A stretch of 64,000 nt of DNA, from NCBI RefSeq assembly GCF_001513965.1, contig NZ_KQ948022.1, forward strand, positions 194,850-258,849, written 5' to 3'. The translations under genes and the position numbers were made by a program. The notes under the pieces are model-generated. The model was not told where the DNA came from, did not search any database, and was given only the letters and a program-made list of their open reading frames with translations. Origin of the DNA: Streptomyces cellostaticus. Lineage in GTDB: Bacteria > Actinomycetota > Actinomycetes > Streptomycetales > Streptomycetaceae. Shown one piece after another: positions 1 to 8,012 of this stretch. Every line of letters begins with the position of its first letter. Positions within the stretch are counted from its first letter, which is position 1.

Positions 1-27
1 TCTTTGTGGTGATGGCCGGTGCCTGGG

Positions 28-112
28 TGCTTCGTGCTGGGCGGCCCGGAGGAGTTGGGCTCGGGTGGGGGGGGGTGTCCTGGCGGGATGGGCTCGGTCA
101 GGGCTGGCGCAG
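28..112 (-). pseudogene. Decayed copy of the GlpD C-terminal segment
   Basis: Read on the minus strand, this stretch encodes peptides such as ALTEP, PGHP, TRAQLL and RAAQHEA. They parallel ALAEP, PGHP, TRAELL and WAARHEG in the intact GlpD just upstream (minus-strand coding around 290-370). The matching DNA is also visibly similar (for example, the two stretches around 30-60 and 295-325). The copy has a small insertion in a run of G and no full reading frame around it. I infer a remnant of a duplicated or paralogous glpD 3' end; the window edge hides whether it extends further. It is not expected to make a functional product. Confidence 0.5.
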
Positions 113-161
113 GGCCGACGGCAGGCCGGGGATGTCCGCCGCCGGGCCATATCGGTCCCGG

Positions 162-1751
162 CTACGACCTTGGCTGTCTGGCCGCCGCCTCTGCCAGGAC
201 CTCCCCGGCGACTGGCAACGCCTCGGTGCGGTCTTTGGGGACGAGGCCGATGCGGGTGCGTCGGTCGAGGAGGTCTGAGGTGTCGAGGGCGCCTTCGTGC
301 CGGGCGGCCCAGAGGAGTTCGGCCCGGGTGACCGGGTGTCCCGGCAGGACCGGCTCGGCCAGGGCGGGATCCCGCTCGGCCAGGGCGTGGACGGCCGGGG
401 CCTCGGTGCCGTAGCGGCGGACCAGACGGCGGGGTGCGGGCAGGGCGCGCAGCCGTTCGGGTGAGGCGGCACCGACCAGCGGCAGGGCGGCGGTGGGGGA
501 GGGGTGTGTGGGCAGGCCACGGGCCTCGACGGCGGCGTCGACGGCGTCCTGCGCCATCCGCCGGTAGGTGGTGAGCTTGCCGCCGACGATCGTGGTCACG
601 CCGTCGGCCGAGGTCAGCACCGCGTGCCGGCGCGAGATGTCGGAGGTGCGGGCCGGTGTGTCACCTGTGCCGTCGTGCCCGCTGGTGTCCAGCAGGGGGC
701 GCAGCCCGGCGAAGGCGCCGACGACCTCGTCCCGGCGTACCGGCGTGTCCAGTGCGGAGCCGAGCACGTCCAGCAGGAAGCCGATGTCGGTCTCGGGTAC
801 CTCCGGCACCTCGGGGACCGGGCCGTCGACCGGCTCGTCGGTGAGACCGACGTAGACCCGGCCGTCGCCCTGGGGCAGGACCAGGACGAAGCGGTTGGTC
901 TCGCCGGGGATCGGGATGTGCAGACCGGCCGGCAGCGTGCCGAGCCGTTCCGAGCGCAGCACCAGGTGGGTGCCGCGGGAAGGACGGATGCGGATGCCGC
1001 CGACGAGGTCGCCCGCCCACACCCCGGTGGCGTTGATCACGGCGCGGGCGCGGATCTCGCCCTCCTCGCCGGTGAGTTCGTCGCGGATCCGCGCGCCCGT
1101 CCCGGTCAGCTCCAGCACCCTGACCCGGGTCAGCACCCGGGCGCCGTGCGCGGCCGCGGTCCGCGCGAGGGCGGTCACCAGCCGGGCGTCGTCGGTCACC
1201 CGGCCGTCCCAGGACAGCAGCCCGCCGCGCAGCCCGTCCGTACGTACCGAGGGCGCCAGGTGCCGGGCCTCCGTCGCCGACAGCCGGCGCGGGGCGGGCA
1301 GGATCTGCCGCGGCGTCCGGGCGGCGAGCCGCAGCATGTCGCCGGCCCGGAACCCGGCCCAGGCCAGCGAGGCCTGAGCCCGTGACACCAGCGGGGTCAG
1401 CGGCAGCACGAACGGCTGCGCGGCCACCAGGTGCGGGGCGGTACGGGTCATCAGCACCCCGCGTTCGACCGCGCTCTCGTGCGCCACGTCGAACTGCGCG
1501 GAAGCCAGGTAGCGCAGCCCGCCGTGGATGAGCTTGGAACTCCAGCGGGAGGTGCCGAAGGCCAGGTCATGGGCGTCGACCGCGACGACGTCAAGACCGC
1601 GGGCGGCCGCGTCCAGGGCGGCTCCGGCTCCGGTGGCACCGAGCCCGACGACCAGCACGTCGGCCACCGTGCCGTCCGTCGCCTCGGTCAGTTCCCGGGT
1701 ACGCCGGCCCGCGCTGAGCGACGAGTCTCGTACGGCCTTGGTGTGGCTCAT
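162..1751 (-). CDS. glpD: FAD-dependent glycerol-3-phosphate dehydrogenase
   Basis: The 529-residue product oxidises sn-glycerol 3-phosphate to dihydroxyacetone phosphate, passing electrons to the membrane quinone pool. An N-terminal FAD-binding fold (VVGLGATGAG, about residues 34-43) is followed by family hallmarks: SSKLIHGGLRYL, NATGVWAGD and a VGGKLTTYR-type segment near residue 390, then the GlpD C-terminal domain. I chose the ATG at 1751 because it overlaps the upstream TetR stop in an ATGA arrangement; a longer reading frame exists but would run through the regulator. The gene is therefore translationally coupled to the TetR gene. Its neighbours across the divergent promoter are an alkyl-DHAP-synthase-like enzyme and a lipid kinase, so the dehydrogenase may supply or drain the DHAP/G3P pool for lipid backbone synthesis rather than simply glycerol catabolism. 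The glycerol kinase gene lies about 54 kb away in this window. Confidence 0.93.
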   Translation of the reverse strand: MSHTKAVRDSSLSAGRRTRELTEATDGTVADVLVVGLGATGAGAALDAAARGLDVVAVDAHDLAFGTSRWSSKLIHGGLRYLASAQFDVAHESAVERGVLMTRTAPHLVAAQPFVLPLTPLVSRAQASLAWAGFRAGDMLRLAARTPRQILPAPRRLSATEARHLAPSVRTDGLRGGLLSWDGRVTDDARLVTALARTAAAHGARVLTRVRVLELTGTGARIRDELTGEEGEIRARAVINATGVWAGDLVGGIRIRPSRGTHLVLRSERLGTLPAGLHIPIPGETNRFVLVLPQGDGRVYVGLTDEPVDGPVPEVPEVPETDIGFLLDVLGSALDTPVRRDEVVGAFAGLRPLLDTSGHDGTGDTPARTSDISRRHAVLTSADGVTTIVGGKLTTYRRMAQDAVDAAVEARGLPTHPSPTAALPLVGAASPERLRALPAPRRLVRRYGTEAPAVHALAERDPALAEPVLPGHPVTRAELLWAARHEGALDTSDLLDRRTRIGLVPKDRTEALPVAGEVLAEAAARQPRS

Positions 1752-2356
1752 GGCGTCAGGGTCCTCTCCAGAAGGGCGCGCAACTCGCCGAGGAAGGCCG
1801 GGGAGTCGAGGTCGGGGTCGTCCTCGTCGGTCATCGTGCGCAGGGACAGGGTGAAGGACTGCACGAGCAGCAGCAGGGCGCGGGCCTGCCGCTCGGTGTG
1901 GGCGGTGCGCACCGATCCGTCCGCGTGGCCCTCGCGCAGCGCTCCGGCCAGCAGGGCCAGCAGCGCCTCCTGGCTCGCCCCGCGCCGGTCGAGCACGTAG
2001 GGGAGCAGCAGTTCGGGATCGACGTCGACGATCTTGCGGAAGAGGGGGTGCGCACGGAACGCCTCCACGCCCGCCACCAGCCCCTCCACGATGCGGGCCC
2101 GCGTGTCCGTGCCGGGCGTGGGCTCCGGTATCGCGCGGGTGGCCACGTCGATCCACTCACGGGTCATCAGATCGCCCACCAGCGTGCGCAGGTCGGGCCA
2201 GCGCCGGTACAGCGTCATCCGGGACACGCCGGCGCGGCGGGCCACGTCGGCGAGGGTGGTGCGGCGGACCCCGACGGCCAGTACGCAGTCGCGCACCGCG
2301 TCGAGCACGTGATCACTGCCCGAGCTGTCGGGACCGTTGTGACGAATAGGCGTCAT
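1748..2356 (-). CDS. TetR-family transcriptional regulator
   Basis: This 202-residue protein has an N-terminal TetR helix-turn-helix (residues about 20-65: LADVARRAGVSRMTLYRRW) and a variable ligand-binding C-terminal half. The ATG at 2356 sits only seven bases after a good -10 hexamer, and a GT-ACA-TGT-AC inverted repeat overlaps that hexamer, so the gene is probably autoregulated and transcribed without a leader. Its stop codon overlaps the glpD start, which places glpD under the same promoter. The divergent gene at 2440 starts 83 bp away, so one operator could control both directions. The ligand is unknown; a lipid or acyl-CoA effector is a guess from the neighbouring genes. Confidence 0.9.
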   Translation of the reverse strand: MTPIRHNGPDSSGSDHVLDAVRDCVLAVGVRRTTLADVARRAGVSRMTLYRRWPDLRTLVGDLMTREWIDVATRAIPEPTPGTDTRARIVEGLVAGVEAFRAHPLFRKIVDVDPELLLPYVLDRRGASQEALLALLAGALREGHADGSVRTAHTERQARALLLLVQSFTLSLRTMTDEDDPDLDSPAFLGELRALLERTLTP

Positions 2357-2358
2357 GT

Positions 2359-2371
2359 GTCACAGTGTAAC
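2359..2371 (-). promoter_or_regulatory. TetR-type operator overlapping a leaderless promoter
   Basis: GTCACAGTGTAAC is an imperfect palindrome (GT.ACA.TGT.AC) located two bases upstream of the TetR-family start codon. On the minus strand it contains TACACT (2364-2369), a -10-like hexamer followed by seven bases and then the ATG. Binding here would block transcription of the regulator and glpD and could reach the divergent gene. Inferred from sequence symmetry and position only. Confidence 0.55.
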
Positions 2372-2439
2372 GCCCCGGGGGCCGGGCGGAGACGCCGCCG
2401 CGCGAACCGAGCACACCGACCTGTGAGGACGACCCTTCG

Positions 2440-4032
2440 ATGGACATGCTGTGGAACGGCTGGGGTGACCCGGCCAAGGCGGCACCGCTGCCCGACTCGG
2501 TGACCGGACTGCTGCGCGACCTGCTCGGCGTCAAGCCGCGCAGCACGCCGGCCCTGGCCCTGGAGGACATCCGCCTGCCCGGGGCCACGGCGGGTCCCGT
2601 GGCCCTGAAGGCGCTCGCCCTGGCCGCCGGCGGCGAGGAGCACGTCCGCACGGACGCGGAGAGCCGCATCCGGCACACCCGCGGCAAGTCCACACCCGAC
2701 CTGCTGCGCCTGCGCGCCGGCGACCTCTCCGACGTCCCGCAGGCCGTGGTCCTGCCCGCCTCCCACGACGAGGTACTCGCCGTGCTGCGGGCCTGCGCCG
2801 CACACGGCCTGGCCGTCGTGCCGTTCGGCGGCGGCACCTCCGTCGTGGGCGGACTCGCCCCCGAACGGCGCGCCTTCGTCGCCCTGGACCTGCGCCGGAT
2901 GAACGGCCTGCTCGACCTGGACCCGGTCTCCCGCACCGCCGTCCTCCAGCCCGGCCTGCGCGCCCCCGAGGCCGAAGCCCTGCTCGCCGCACAGGGCTTC
3001 ACCCTCGGCCACTTCCCGCAGTCCTTCGAATGGGCCACCATCGGCGGCTTCGCCGCCGCCCGCTCCAGCGGCCAGGCCTCCGCCGGCTACGGCCGCTTCG
3101 ACGAGATGGTGCTCGGCCTCACCCTCGCCACCCCCGAGGGAACCATCGAGGCGGGCCGCGCCCCCCGCTCCGCCGCCGGACCGGACCTGCGCCAGCTGAT
3201 CCTCGGCTCCGAGGGCGCCTTCGGCGTCATCACCTCCGTCACCGTACGGATCCGCCCGCTGCCCGAGGTGCGCGTCTACGAGGGCTGGCGGTTCGCCTCC
3301 TTCGAGGCGGGAGCCGCGGCGCTGCGCCGGCTCGCCCAGGACGGGCCGCGGCCGACCGTGCTGCGCCTGTCCGACGAGACCGAGACGCTCATCGGCCTCG
3401 CTCAACCCGACGCGATCGGCGCCGGGTTGGCGCAGAGCGACGCCGGATGCCAGGCGATCACCGGCTACGAGGGCACGGCCGAGGACATCGCCCGGCGCCG
3501 CGAGCAGGCGGCGGCCGTCCTGCGGGCCGCCGGCGGAACGCTGCTCGGAGCCGAACCGGGCGAACGCTGGGCCCACGGCCGCTACTCCGCGCCCTATCTG
3601 CGCGACGCCCTCCTCGACGCGGGAGCCCTGGCCGAAACGCTGGAGACCGCCGCCTTCTGGTCGCGCATCCCCGACCTGTACACGGCCGTGCGCACCGCAC
3701 TGACCGACACCCTCACCCAGGCCGGCACCCCGCCCCTGGTGATGTGCCACATCTCCCACGTGTACGAGAACGGCGCCTCGCTGTACTTCACCGTCGTCAG
3801 CGCCCAGGGCGAGGACGCCGTCGCACACTGGACCCGCGCCAAGCACGCCGCCAACGACGCCGTACTCGCCGCCGGGGGCACCATCACCCACCACCACGGA
3901 GTGGGCACCGACCACCGCGACTGGTATGTCAGGGAGGCCGGACCGCTGGGTATCGAGGCCCTGCGTGCCGTCAAGCGCCGCCTGGACCCCGAGGGACTCC
4001 TCAACCCCGGCGTCCTGCTGCCCACCGACTGA
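2440..4032 (+). CDS. FAD-binding oxidase, alkyldihydroxyacetonephosphate synthase-like
   Basis: This 530-residue flavoprotein of the vanillyl-alcohol-oxidase/PCMH superfamily has a FAD-binding half (VPFGGGTSVVGG about residues 127-138; ATIGGFAAARSSGQ about 198-211; GSEGAFGVITSVTVRIRP about 257-275). Its cap domain carries AGPS-type signatures: the MCHISHVYENGASLYFT segment and the C-terminal THHHGVGTDHRDW motif, where the triple His and the following region form the active site in AGPS. Alkyl-DHAP synthase exchanges the acyl chain of acyl-DHAP for a fatty alcohol, giving an ether lipid. GlpD (makes DHAP) is divergent, and a lipid kinase follows 47 bp downstream, which fits lipid-backbone chemistry. 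The start has a GTGAGGA ribosome site ten bases upstream. A D-lactate/glycolate-oxidase-like role is the alternative if the substrate is not DHAP. Confidence 0.82.
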   Translation: MDMLWNGWGDPAKAAPLPDSVTGLLRDLLGVKPRSTPALALEDIRLPGATAGPVALKALALAAGGEEHVRTDAESRIRHTRGKSTPDLLRLRAGDLSDVPQAVVLPASHDEVLAVLRACAAHGLAVVPFGGGTSVVGGLAPERRAFVALDLRRMNGLLDLDPVSRTAVLQPGLRAPEAEALLAAQGFTLGHFPQSFEWATIGGFAAARSSGQASAGYGRFDEMVLGLTLATPEGTIEAGRAPRSAAGPDLRQLILGSEGAFGVITSVTVRIRPLPEVRVYEGWRFASFEAGAAALRRLAQDGPRPTVLRLSDETETLIGLAQPDAIGAGLAQSDAGCQAITGYEGTAEDIARRREQAAAVLRAAGGTLLGAEPGERWAHGRYSAPYLRDALLDAGALAETLETAAFWSRIPDLYTAVRTALTDTLTQAGTPPLVMCHISHVYENGASLYFTVVSAQGEDAVAHWTRAKHAANDAVLAAGGTITHHHGVGTDHRDWYVREAGPLGIEALRAVKRRLDPEGLLNPGVLLPTD

Positions 4033-4079
4033 TCCGCCCCGCCAGCCCGTCTCTCCCGTCACCGCCCGGAGGCACACCG

Positions 4080-4985
4080 ATGCGACAGTTCACCGCCGTC
4101 GTCAACCCGACCGCGGGCGACGCGACCGGGGCGGCGTCGCTGCTCCACCTGGCCCGTCTGCTCCGCGAAGCCGGGGCCGAGCTGGAGACGGAGTACAGCC
4201 ACAGCCTCGCCCACGCCCAGGACATCGCCCGGCAGGCCGGGGAACGCGGCCGGGTGGTCCTGGCGGTCGGCGGCGACGGCATGGCCGGCGGCATCGGCGG
4301 CGCGCTCAGCGGCACCGGCACCGTCCTCGGCCTGGTACCCGCCGGACGCGGCAACGACTTCGCCCGCGCCCTGAACCTGCCGACCGACCCGGCCGGCCTC
4401 GCCGACATCCTGCTGAACGCCGAGCCCGGACGCGTCGACACCATCGAGGTGGAGTCGGCCGTCCACCGGCGCACCGTGGTCCTGGGCAGCGTCTACGCCG
4501 GAGTCGACGCGCTGGCCAACCGGCACGCGAACCACGCCCGTCTGCTGCGCGGCGCCGCCTCCTACTACGCGGGCGGCCTGCGCGCCGTCACCACGTGGCG
4601 GGCGGCGGACTACCGCGTCACCGTCGACGGCACGGAACACGCCCACCGCGGCTACACCGTCGTAGCCGCCAACTCCCCCTACTACGGCTCCGGCCGGCTC
4701 ATCGCCCCCGGCGCACGGGTCGACGACGGACTGCTCGACGTCGTCATGATCCGCGACGCGCCGCGCCGGCTGTTCTTCACCCTCATGAACGAGCTGAAGA
4801 CCGGCGCCCACATCCACCGCCCCGAAGTGCAGGTCCTGCGCGGCAAGGAACTGCGCATCGAGGCCTCCCGACCCGTCCCCTACGGCGCCGACGGCGAGGT
4901 GGAGGCGACCTTGCCGGTGACGGTCCGGGTACGGCCCGGCGACCTGCCCGTGCTGTACCGCCCGGCCGGCGCCGAGGGGCACTGA
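4080..4985 (+). CDS. Diacylglycerol kinase-family lipid kinase
   Basis: The 301-residue protein has the DAGK catalytic domain (residues 3-130): VNPTAGDATG near the N-terminus, VGGDGMAGGI at about residues 61-70, and PAGRGNDFARAL for the nucleotide/lipid cleft. The C-terminal half carries NSPYYGSG, GARVDDGLLDVV and YGADGE, typical of YegS/DgkB-like enzymes. The canonical GGDGT motif reads GGDGM here, a conservative but notable change. Such enzymes phosphorylate diacylglycerol or related lipids with ATP at the membrane. The gene follows the ether-lipid-like enzyme by 47 bp in the same direction, probably in one transcript, and is closed by a hairpin at 4994-5013. The ATG at 4080 follows a GGAGG ribosome site; upstream in-frame sequence belongs to the previous gene's shadow. 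Confidence 0.88.
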   Translation: MRQFTAVVNPTAGDATGAASLLHLARLLREAGAELETEYSHSLAHAQDIARQAGERGRVVLAVGGDGMAGGIGGALSGTGTVLGLVPAGRGNDFARALNLPTDPAGLADILLNAEPGRVDTIEVESAVHRRTVVLGSVYAGVDALANRHANHARLLRGAASYYAGGLRAVTTWRAADYRVTVDGTEHAHRGYTVVAANSPYYGSGRLIAPGARVDDGLLDVVMIRDAPRRLFFTLMNELKTGAHIHRPEVQVLRGKELRIEASRPVPYGADGEVEATLPVTVRVRPGDLPVLYRPAGAEGH

Positions 4986-4993
4986 GGCGCCGT

Positions 4994-5013
4994 ACCGGGC
5001 CGCATGGCCCGGT
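4994..5013 (+). terminator. Hairpin after lipid kinase gene
   Basis: ACCGGGCC and GGCCCGGT form a perfect eight-base stem around a GCAT tetraloop, nine bases after the stop codon. No U-run follows, as is usual in Streptomyces. It probably ends the two-gene lipid transcript. Confidence 0.6.
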
Positions 5014-5161
5014 GCTTCACCGGTCGTACGGGCGGTTCCTGCGACGGCTGCGGGGGAGCGCGACGGCTGATGCGCACGGGGGATCTCCCCTGTCGTGCGC
5101 TGGGGTTGCCCCTACCCGCGAACCGGCGGCCAGCAGGAGTGATCCGGCCGCGGCGCGTGCC

Positions 5162-5167
5162 TAGCGT
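5162..5167 (+). promoter_or_regulatory. Candidate -10 box of a leaderless transcript
   Basis: TAGCGT lies eight bases before the ATG at 5176, and no Shine-Dalgarno sequence lies between them, so transcription would start at or next to the ATG. No convincing -35 box was seen. The same arrangement precedes several other genes in the window. Confidence 0.4.
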
Positions 5168-5175
5168 TGTTGCGC

Positions 5176-6402
5176 ATGGCGACCTTCCTCACCCCCTCCA
5201 CGCTGGGCAGACGGGCATGCGTGGCGGCCCTGTTGGCGGCGTTCGTCGTGCCGTCCGCTGCGGCGGCCGCCGCCGAGCCGCCGCCCGATGCCCGACAGCA
5301 CGCCCCCTGCGGAGCCCACAGCGAGCTGCGCCGGTCGCTGCGCACGCTCACCGACCGCGATGGTCTCGCCGGCGCGGCGGTTCTGGTCACCGAGGCCGGC
5401 GGCGGACCGTGCGGGCGCTGGACCGAAACGGCGGGTACGGCGGACCTGCGCAGCGGCCGCCCGATGAACACGACCGACCGGCTGCGCGCAGGCAGTGTCA
5501 CGAAGATGTTCACCGCGACGGTCGTGCTCCAGCTCGCCGCCGAACACCGCCTTTCGCTCGACGCCCCCGTCGACCGCTACCTTCCCGGAGTGGTCCGCAA
5601 GAACGGCTACGACGGCCGCCGGATCACCGTACGGCAACTACTGCAGCACACCAGCGGGTTGCCGGACTACCTCGACGCTCCCGAGTGGGAGCACCCGGAG
5701 CGCCTGCGGTACCGCCACTTCACACCGCGCGAGCTCGTCGCCCGCGCACTGGACCTGCCGCGCCCGCGTGGCGGCTGGCACTACGCCACCACCAACTACC
5801 TCCTCGCCGGCCTGATCGTCCGCGAAGTCACCGGGCACTCTCCTGAGGGGGAGATCACCCGTAGGCTGATCCGGCCCCTCGGGCTGCGCGACACGTACTG
5901 GCCCGGAGACCACACCCGCATCCGGGGACCGCACTCCCGCAGCTACTTCGCCGCGGGCGACGGGCACCGCGTCGACGGCACCGCCTGGAACACGACCTTC
6001 GGCGGGGTCGGCGGCGCCCTGGTCTCCACACCCGGAGACCTGACACGGTTCACCACCGCTCTCCTCGGCGGCCGGCTGCTGCCCCCGGCCCAACTCGCCG
6101 AGATGCGGCGGACGGTGGCGGCCGACCCCGACCGGCTCTGGCCCGGCGCCCGTTACGGACTGGGCCTGATCGCCTCCCCGCTGCGCTGCGGCGGCATGTG
6201 GTGGGGCCATGCCGGGACCGTGCCGGGAGGCCACCGGGCGCTGACCGCCACCGGCCCCGGCGGGCGGAGCGTCGCCCTCGCCCTCAACCAGGTACCGGCC
6301 ACGCTCCAGGCCGAACAGGACTTCCTGGACGTCGTCGAGACCGCGTTCTGCGAAGGCCGGTCTTCCGCAGAAACAGCAACCGCAGAAGGGACGAACCCAT
6401 GA
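5176..6402 (+). CDS. Secreted SXXK serine hydrolase (DD-peptidase/beta-lactamase class C fold)
   Basis: This 408-residue exported protein has an N-terminal signal peptide (RRACVAALLAAFVV then an alanine-rich cleavage region). The penicillin-binding fold carries the nucleophile motif S107-V-T-K110, a second motif YATTNY where R61-type DD-peptidases usually have YSN, and the third motif H345-A-G. A WWGHAGTVPGGH context is typical of Streptomyces R61-like carboxypeptidases. Substrates could be D-Ala-D-Ala peptides, or the protein may be an esterase of the same fold. The change of the expected Asn to Thr in the second motif makes the exact reaction uncertain. The gene overlaps the next one by ATGA, so the two secreted hydrolases are translationally coupled. 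A TTG nine bases upstream is an alternative start. Confidence 0.85.
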   Translation: MATFLTPSTLGRRACVAALLAAFVVPSAAAAAAEPPPDARQHAPCGAHSELRRSLRTLTDRDGLAGAAVLVTEAGGGPCGRWTETAGTADLRSGRPMNTTDRLRAGSVTKMFTATVVLQLAAEHRLSLDAPVDRYLPGVVRKNGYDGRRITVRQLLQHTSGLPDYLDAPEWEHPERLRYRHFTPRELVARALDLPRPRGGWHYATTNYLLAGLIVREVTGHSPEGEITRRLIRPLGLRDTYWPGDHTRIRGPHSRSYFAAGDGHRVDGTAWNTTFGGVGGALVSTPGDLTRFTTALLGGRLLPPAQLAEMRRTVAADPDRLWPGARYGLGLIASPLRCGGMWWGHAGTVPGGHRALTATGPGGRSVALALNQVPATLQAEQDFLDVVETAFCEGRSSAETATAEGTNP

Positions 6403-8012
6403 ACCGCTTGGCAACCTCCTTACAGCCGGGCAGGGCACCAAGGGCAAAGAGGGCCGCCCTGGGCCTGGCCGCCACCGCCCTCGCCCTGACCGCGCTGCCC
6501 GCCACCGCCGTTTCGGCCCAGGCAGCGGCCTCCGACCCTCTCGCCCGCTACCACCACCAGCACCTCACCTGGAAGAGCTGCCTGCTCGGCCCCGATGACG
6601 CAACCGGAAAGGAACTGGAACAGGCGGGCGCCCGGTGCGCCGACGTGACCGTACCGCTGGACTACGCCGCTCCGGGCGGCCCTACGATCACGGTTGCCGT
6701 CTCCCGGATCCGCGCGACCGACACCGCCCACCGCGTCGGCCCGCTCCTGCTGAACGGCGGCGGCCCCGGCGGCCAGACGATCGGTGACCCGCCGTGGGTG
6801 CACAAGGCCATGAAGGATGTCGGCCGACGGTACGACGTGGTGGGCATGGACCCCCGTTTCGTCGGCCGCAGCACACCGCTGGACTGCCACTGGCCGACCG
6901 GGTCCGCGTTTCGCGGAGCGGGCGGCGACCGCGCCGGCTTCGACCGCATCGCGACCTTCTCCGAAGACCTGGCCCGGCGCTGCCGGACGCATGCGGGCGA
7001 TGTGCTGCCCTACGCCACCACGCGAAACACCGCGCGCGACATGGACGTCATCCGCGCCGCGCTCGGCGAGCGGCGGATCTCCTACCTGGGCTATTCGTAC
7101 GGCAGTTACCTCGGCCAGGTGTACGCCACGATGTTCTCCGGCCGCACCGACCGGGTCGTGCTGGACGGGGTGATCGACCCGCACCGCTACGGTCCCCGGC
7201 TGCTGCGCGGGGTCGGGGCGGCCAACCGGCACGCCCTGGAAGGCTGGGCTTCATGGGCCGCCGCCCGCGACACGACGTACGGTCTGGGCCGCACCCGTGG
7301 GGCGGTGCTGGCGACCGTGGACCGTGTCCAGGCCGCGGCCGCCCGCACACCGCTGCGGCTCGGTGCCTACCGGGTGGACGAGCACATGGCGCCCATCGTC
7401 CTCTTCAACGGCCTCTCGCAGGACAACGACAGCGCCTACGGGGACTTCGCACAGGGGATACAGGACATGCGGCGCGCGGCGGACGGGCAGCGGGTCACCC
7501 CGTCCCCGTGGCTTGCCGGCGTGCTGGAGTTCGAGCTCACCGGGGCCGAGTCGCAGTACGGCAGTGTGCAGACGTCGATCCTGTGCGGCGACGCCGCCGC
7601 TCCCCACGACCCGGAGGTCTACTGGCGCGACGTCCAACGCGCCCGTACGCAGGACCCGTTGTTCGGCCCCGTCACGAACAACCTCAACCCCTGTGCCTTC
7701 TGGGACCGGCCCCGTGAGCGCCCGACCACCGTCCGCGGCGACCTGCCCGCGCTGCTCGTCAATGCCACGGGAGACCCGCGCACCTCCTACGAGGGTGCCA
7801 CCGCCGTACACCGCAAGTGGCACTCCTCCCGCCTGGTGACCCTGCGCGGTGCCGACCAGCACGCGGTGTACGGCGTGTACGGCAGCCGCTGCGCCGACGA
7901 CACGGTCAACGCCTACCTCGCCACCGGCCGCCTCCCGGCCACGGACATCACCTGCAGGGCGCGCGGACCGCAGGACACCTTCAGCGCCCCAGGAGCAGTC
8001 CCGTCCCCGTGA
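6399..8012 (+). CDS. Secreted S33-family alpha/beta-hydrolase, tripeptidyl aminopeptidase-like
   Basis: This 537-residue precursor has a Sec signal peptide (KRAALGLAATALALTALPAT, residues about 14-33). The alpha/beta-hydrolase fold shows an oxyanion segment NGGGPGG, MDPRFVGRS, the nucleophile elbow GYS233YG, and a C-terminal TAP-like domain with D459 (ATGDPRTS) and H488 (DQHAVYG) completing the triad. The family comprises Streptomyces SlpD/SlpE/Tap-type exopeptidases that release N-terminal di- or tripeptides outside the cell. MDPRGVGRS is the usual motif; Phe replaces Gly here. The start overlaps the previous stop by four bases and has a GAAGGGA ribosome site. Its 3' end overlaps the convergent gene by 32 bp. 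A paralogue lies at 9380-10960. Confidence 0.9.
   Translation: MNRLATSLQPGRAPRAKRAALGLAATALALTALPATAVSAQAAASDPLARYHHQHLTWKSCLLGPDDATGKELEQAGARCADVTVPLDYAAPGGPTITVAVSRIRATDTAHRVGPLLLNGGGPGGQTIGDPPWVHKAMKDVGRRYDVVGMDPRFVGRSTPLDCHWPTGSAFRGAGGDRAGFDRIATFSEDLARRCRTHAGDVLPYATTRNTARDMDVIRAALGERRISYLGYSYGSYLGQVYATMFSGRTDRVVLDGVIDPHRYGPRLLRGVGAANRHALEGWASWAAARDTTYGLGRTRGAVLATVDRVQAAAARTPLRLGAYRVDEHMAPIVLFNGLSQDNDSAYGDFAQGIQDMRRAADGQRVTPSPWLAGVLEFELTGAESQYGSVQTSILCGDAAAPHDPEVYWRDVQRARTQDPLFGPVTNNLNPCAFWDRPRERPTTVRGDLPALLVNATGDPRTSYEGATAVHRKWHSSRLVTLRGADQHAVYGVYGSRCADDTVNAYLATGRLPATDITCRARGPQDTFSAPGAVPSP

Noticed and set aside
162-2156. A 664-residue GlpD with a long N-terminal extension
   Set aside because: The extra 135 codons lie opposite or within the TetR gene frame, while an ATG with an ATGA overlap gives a normal-length GlpD.
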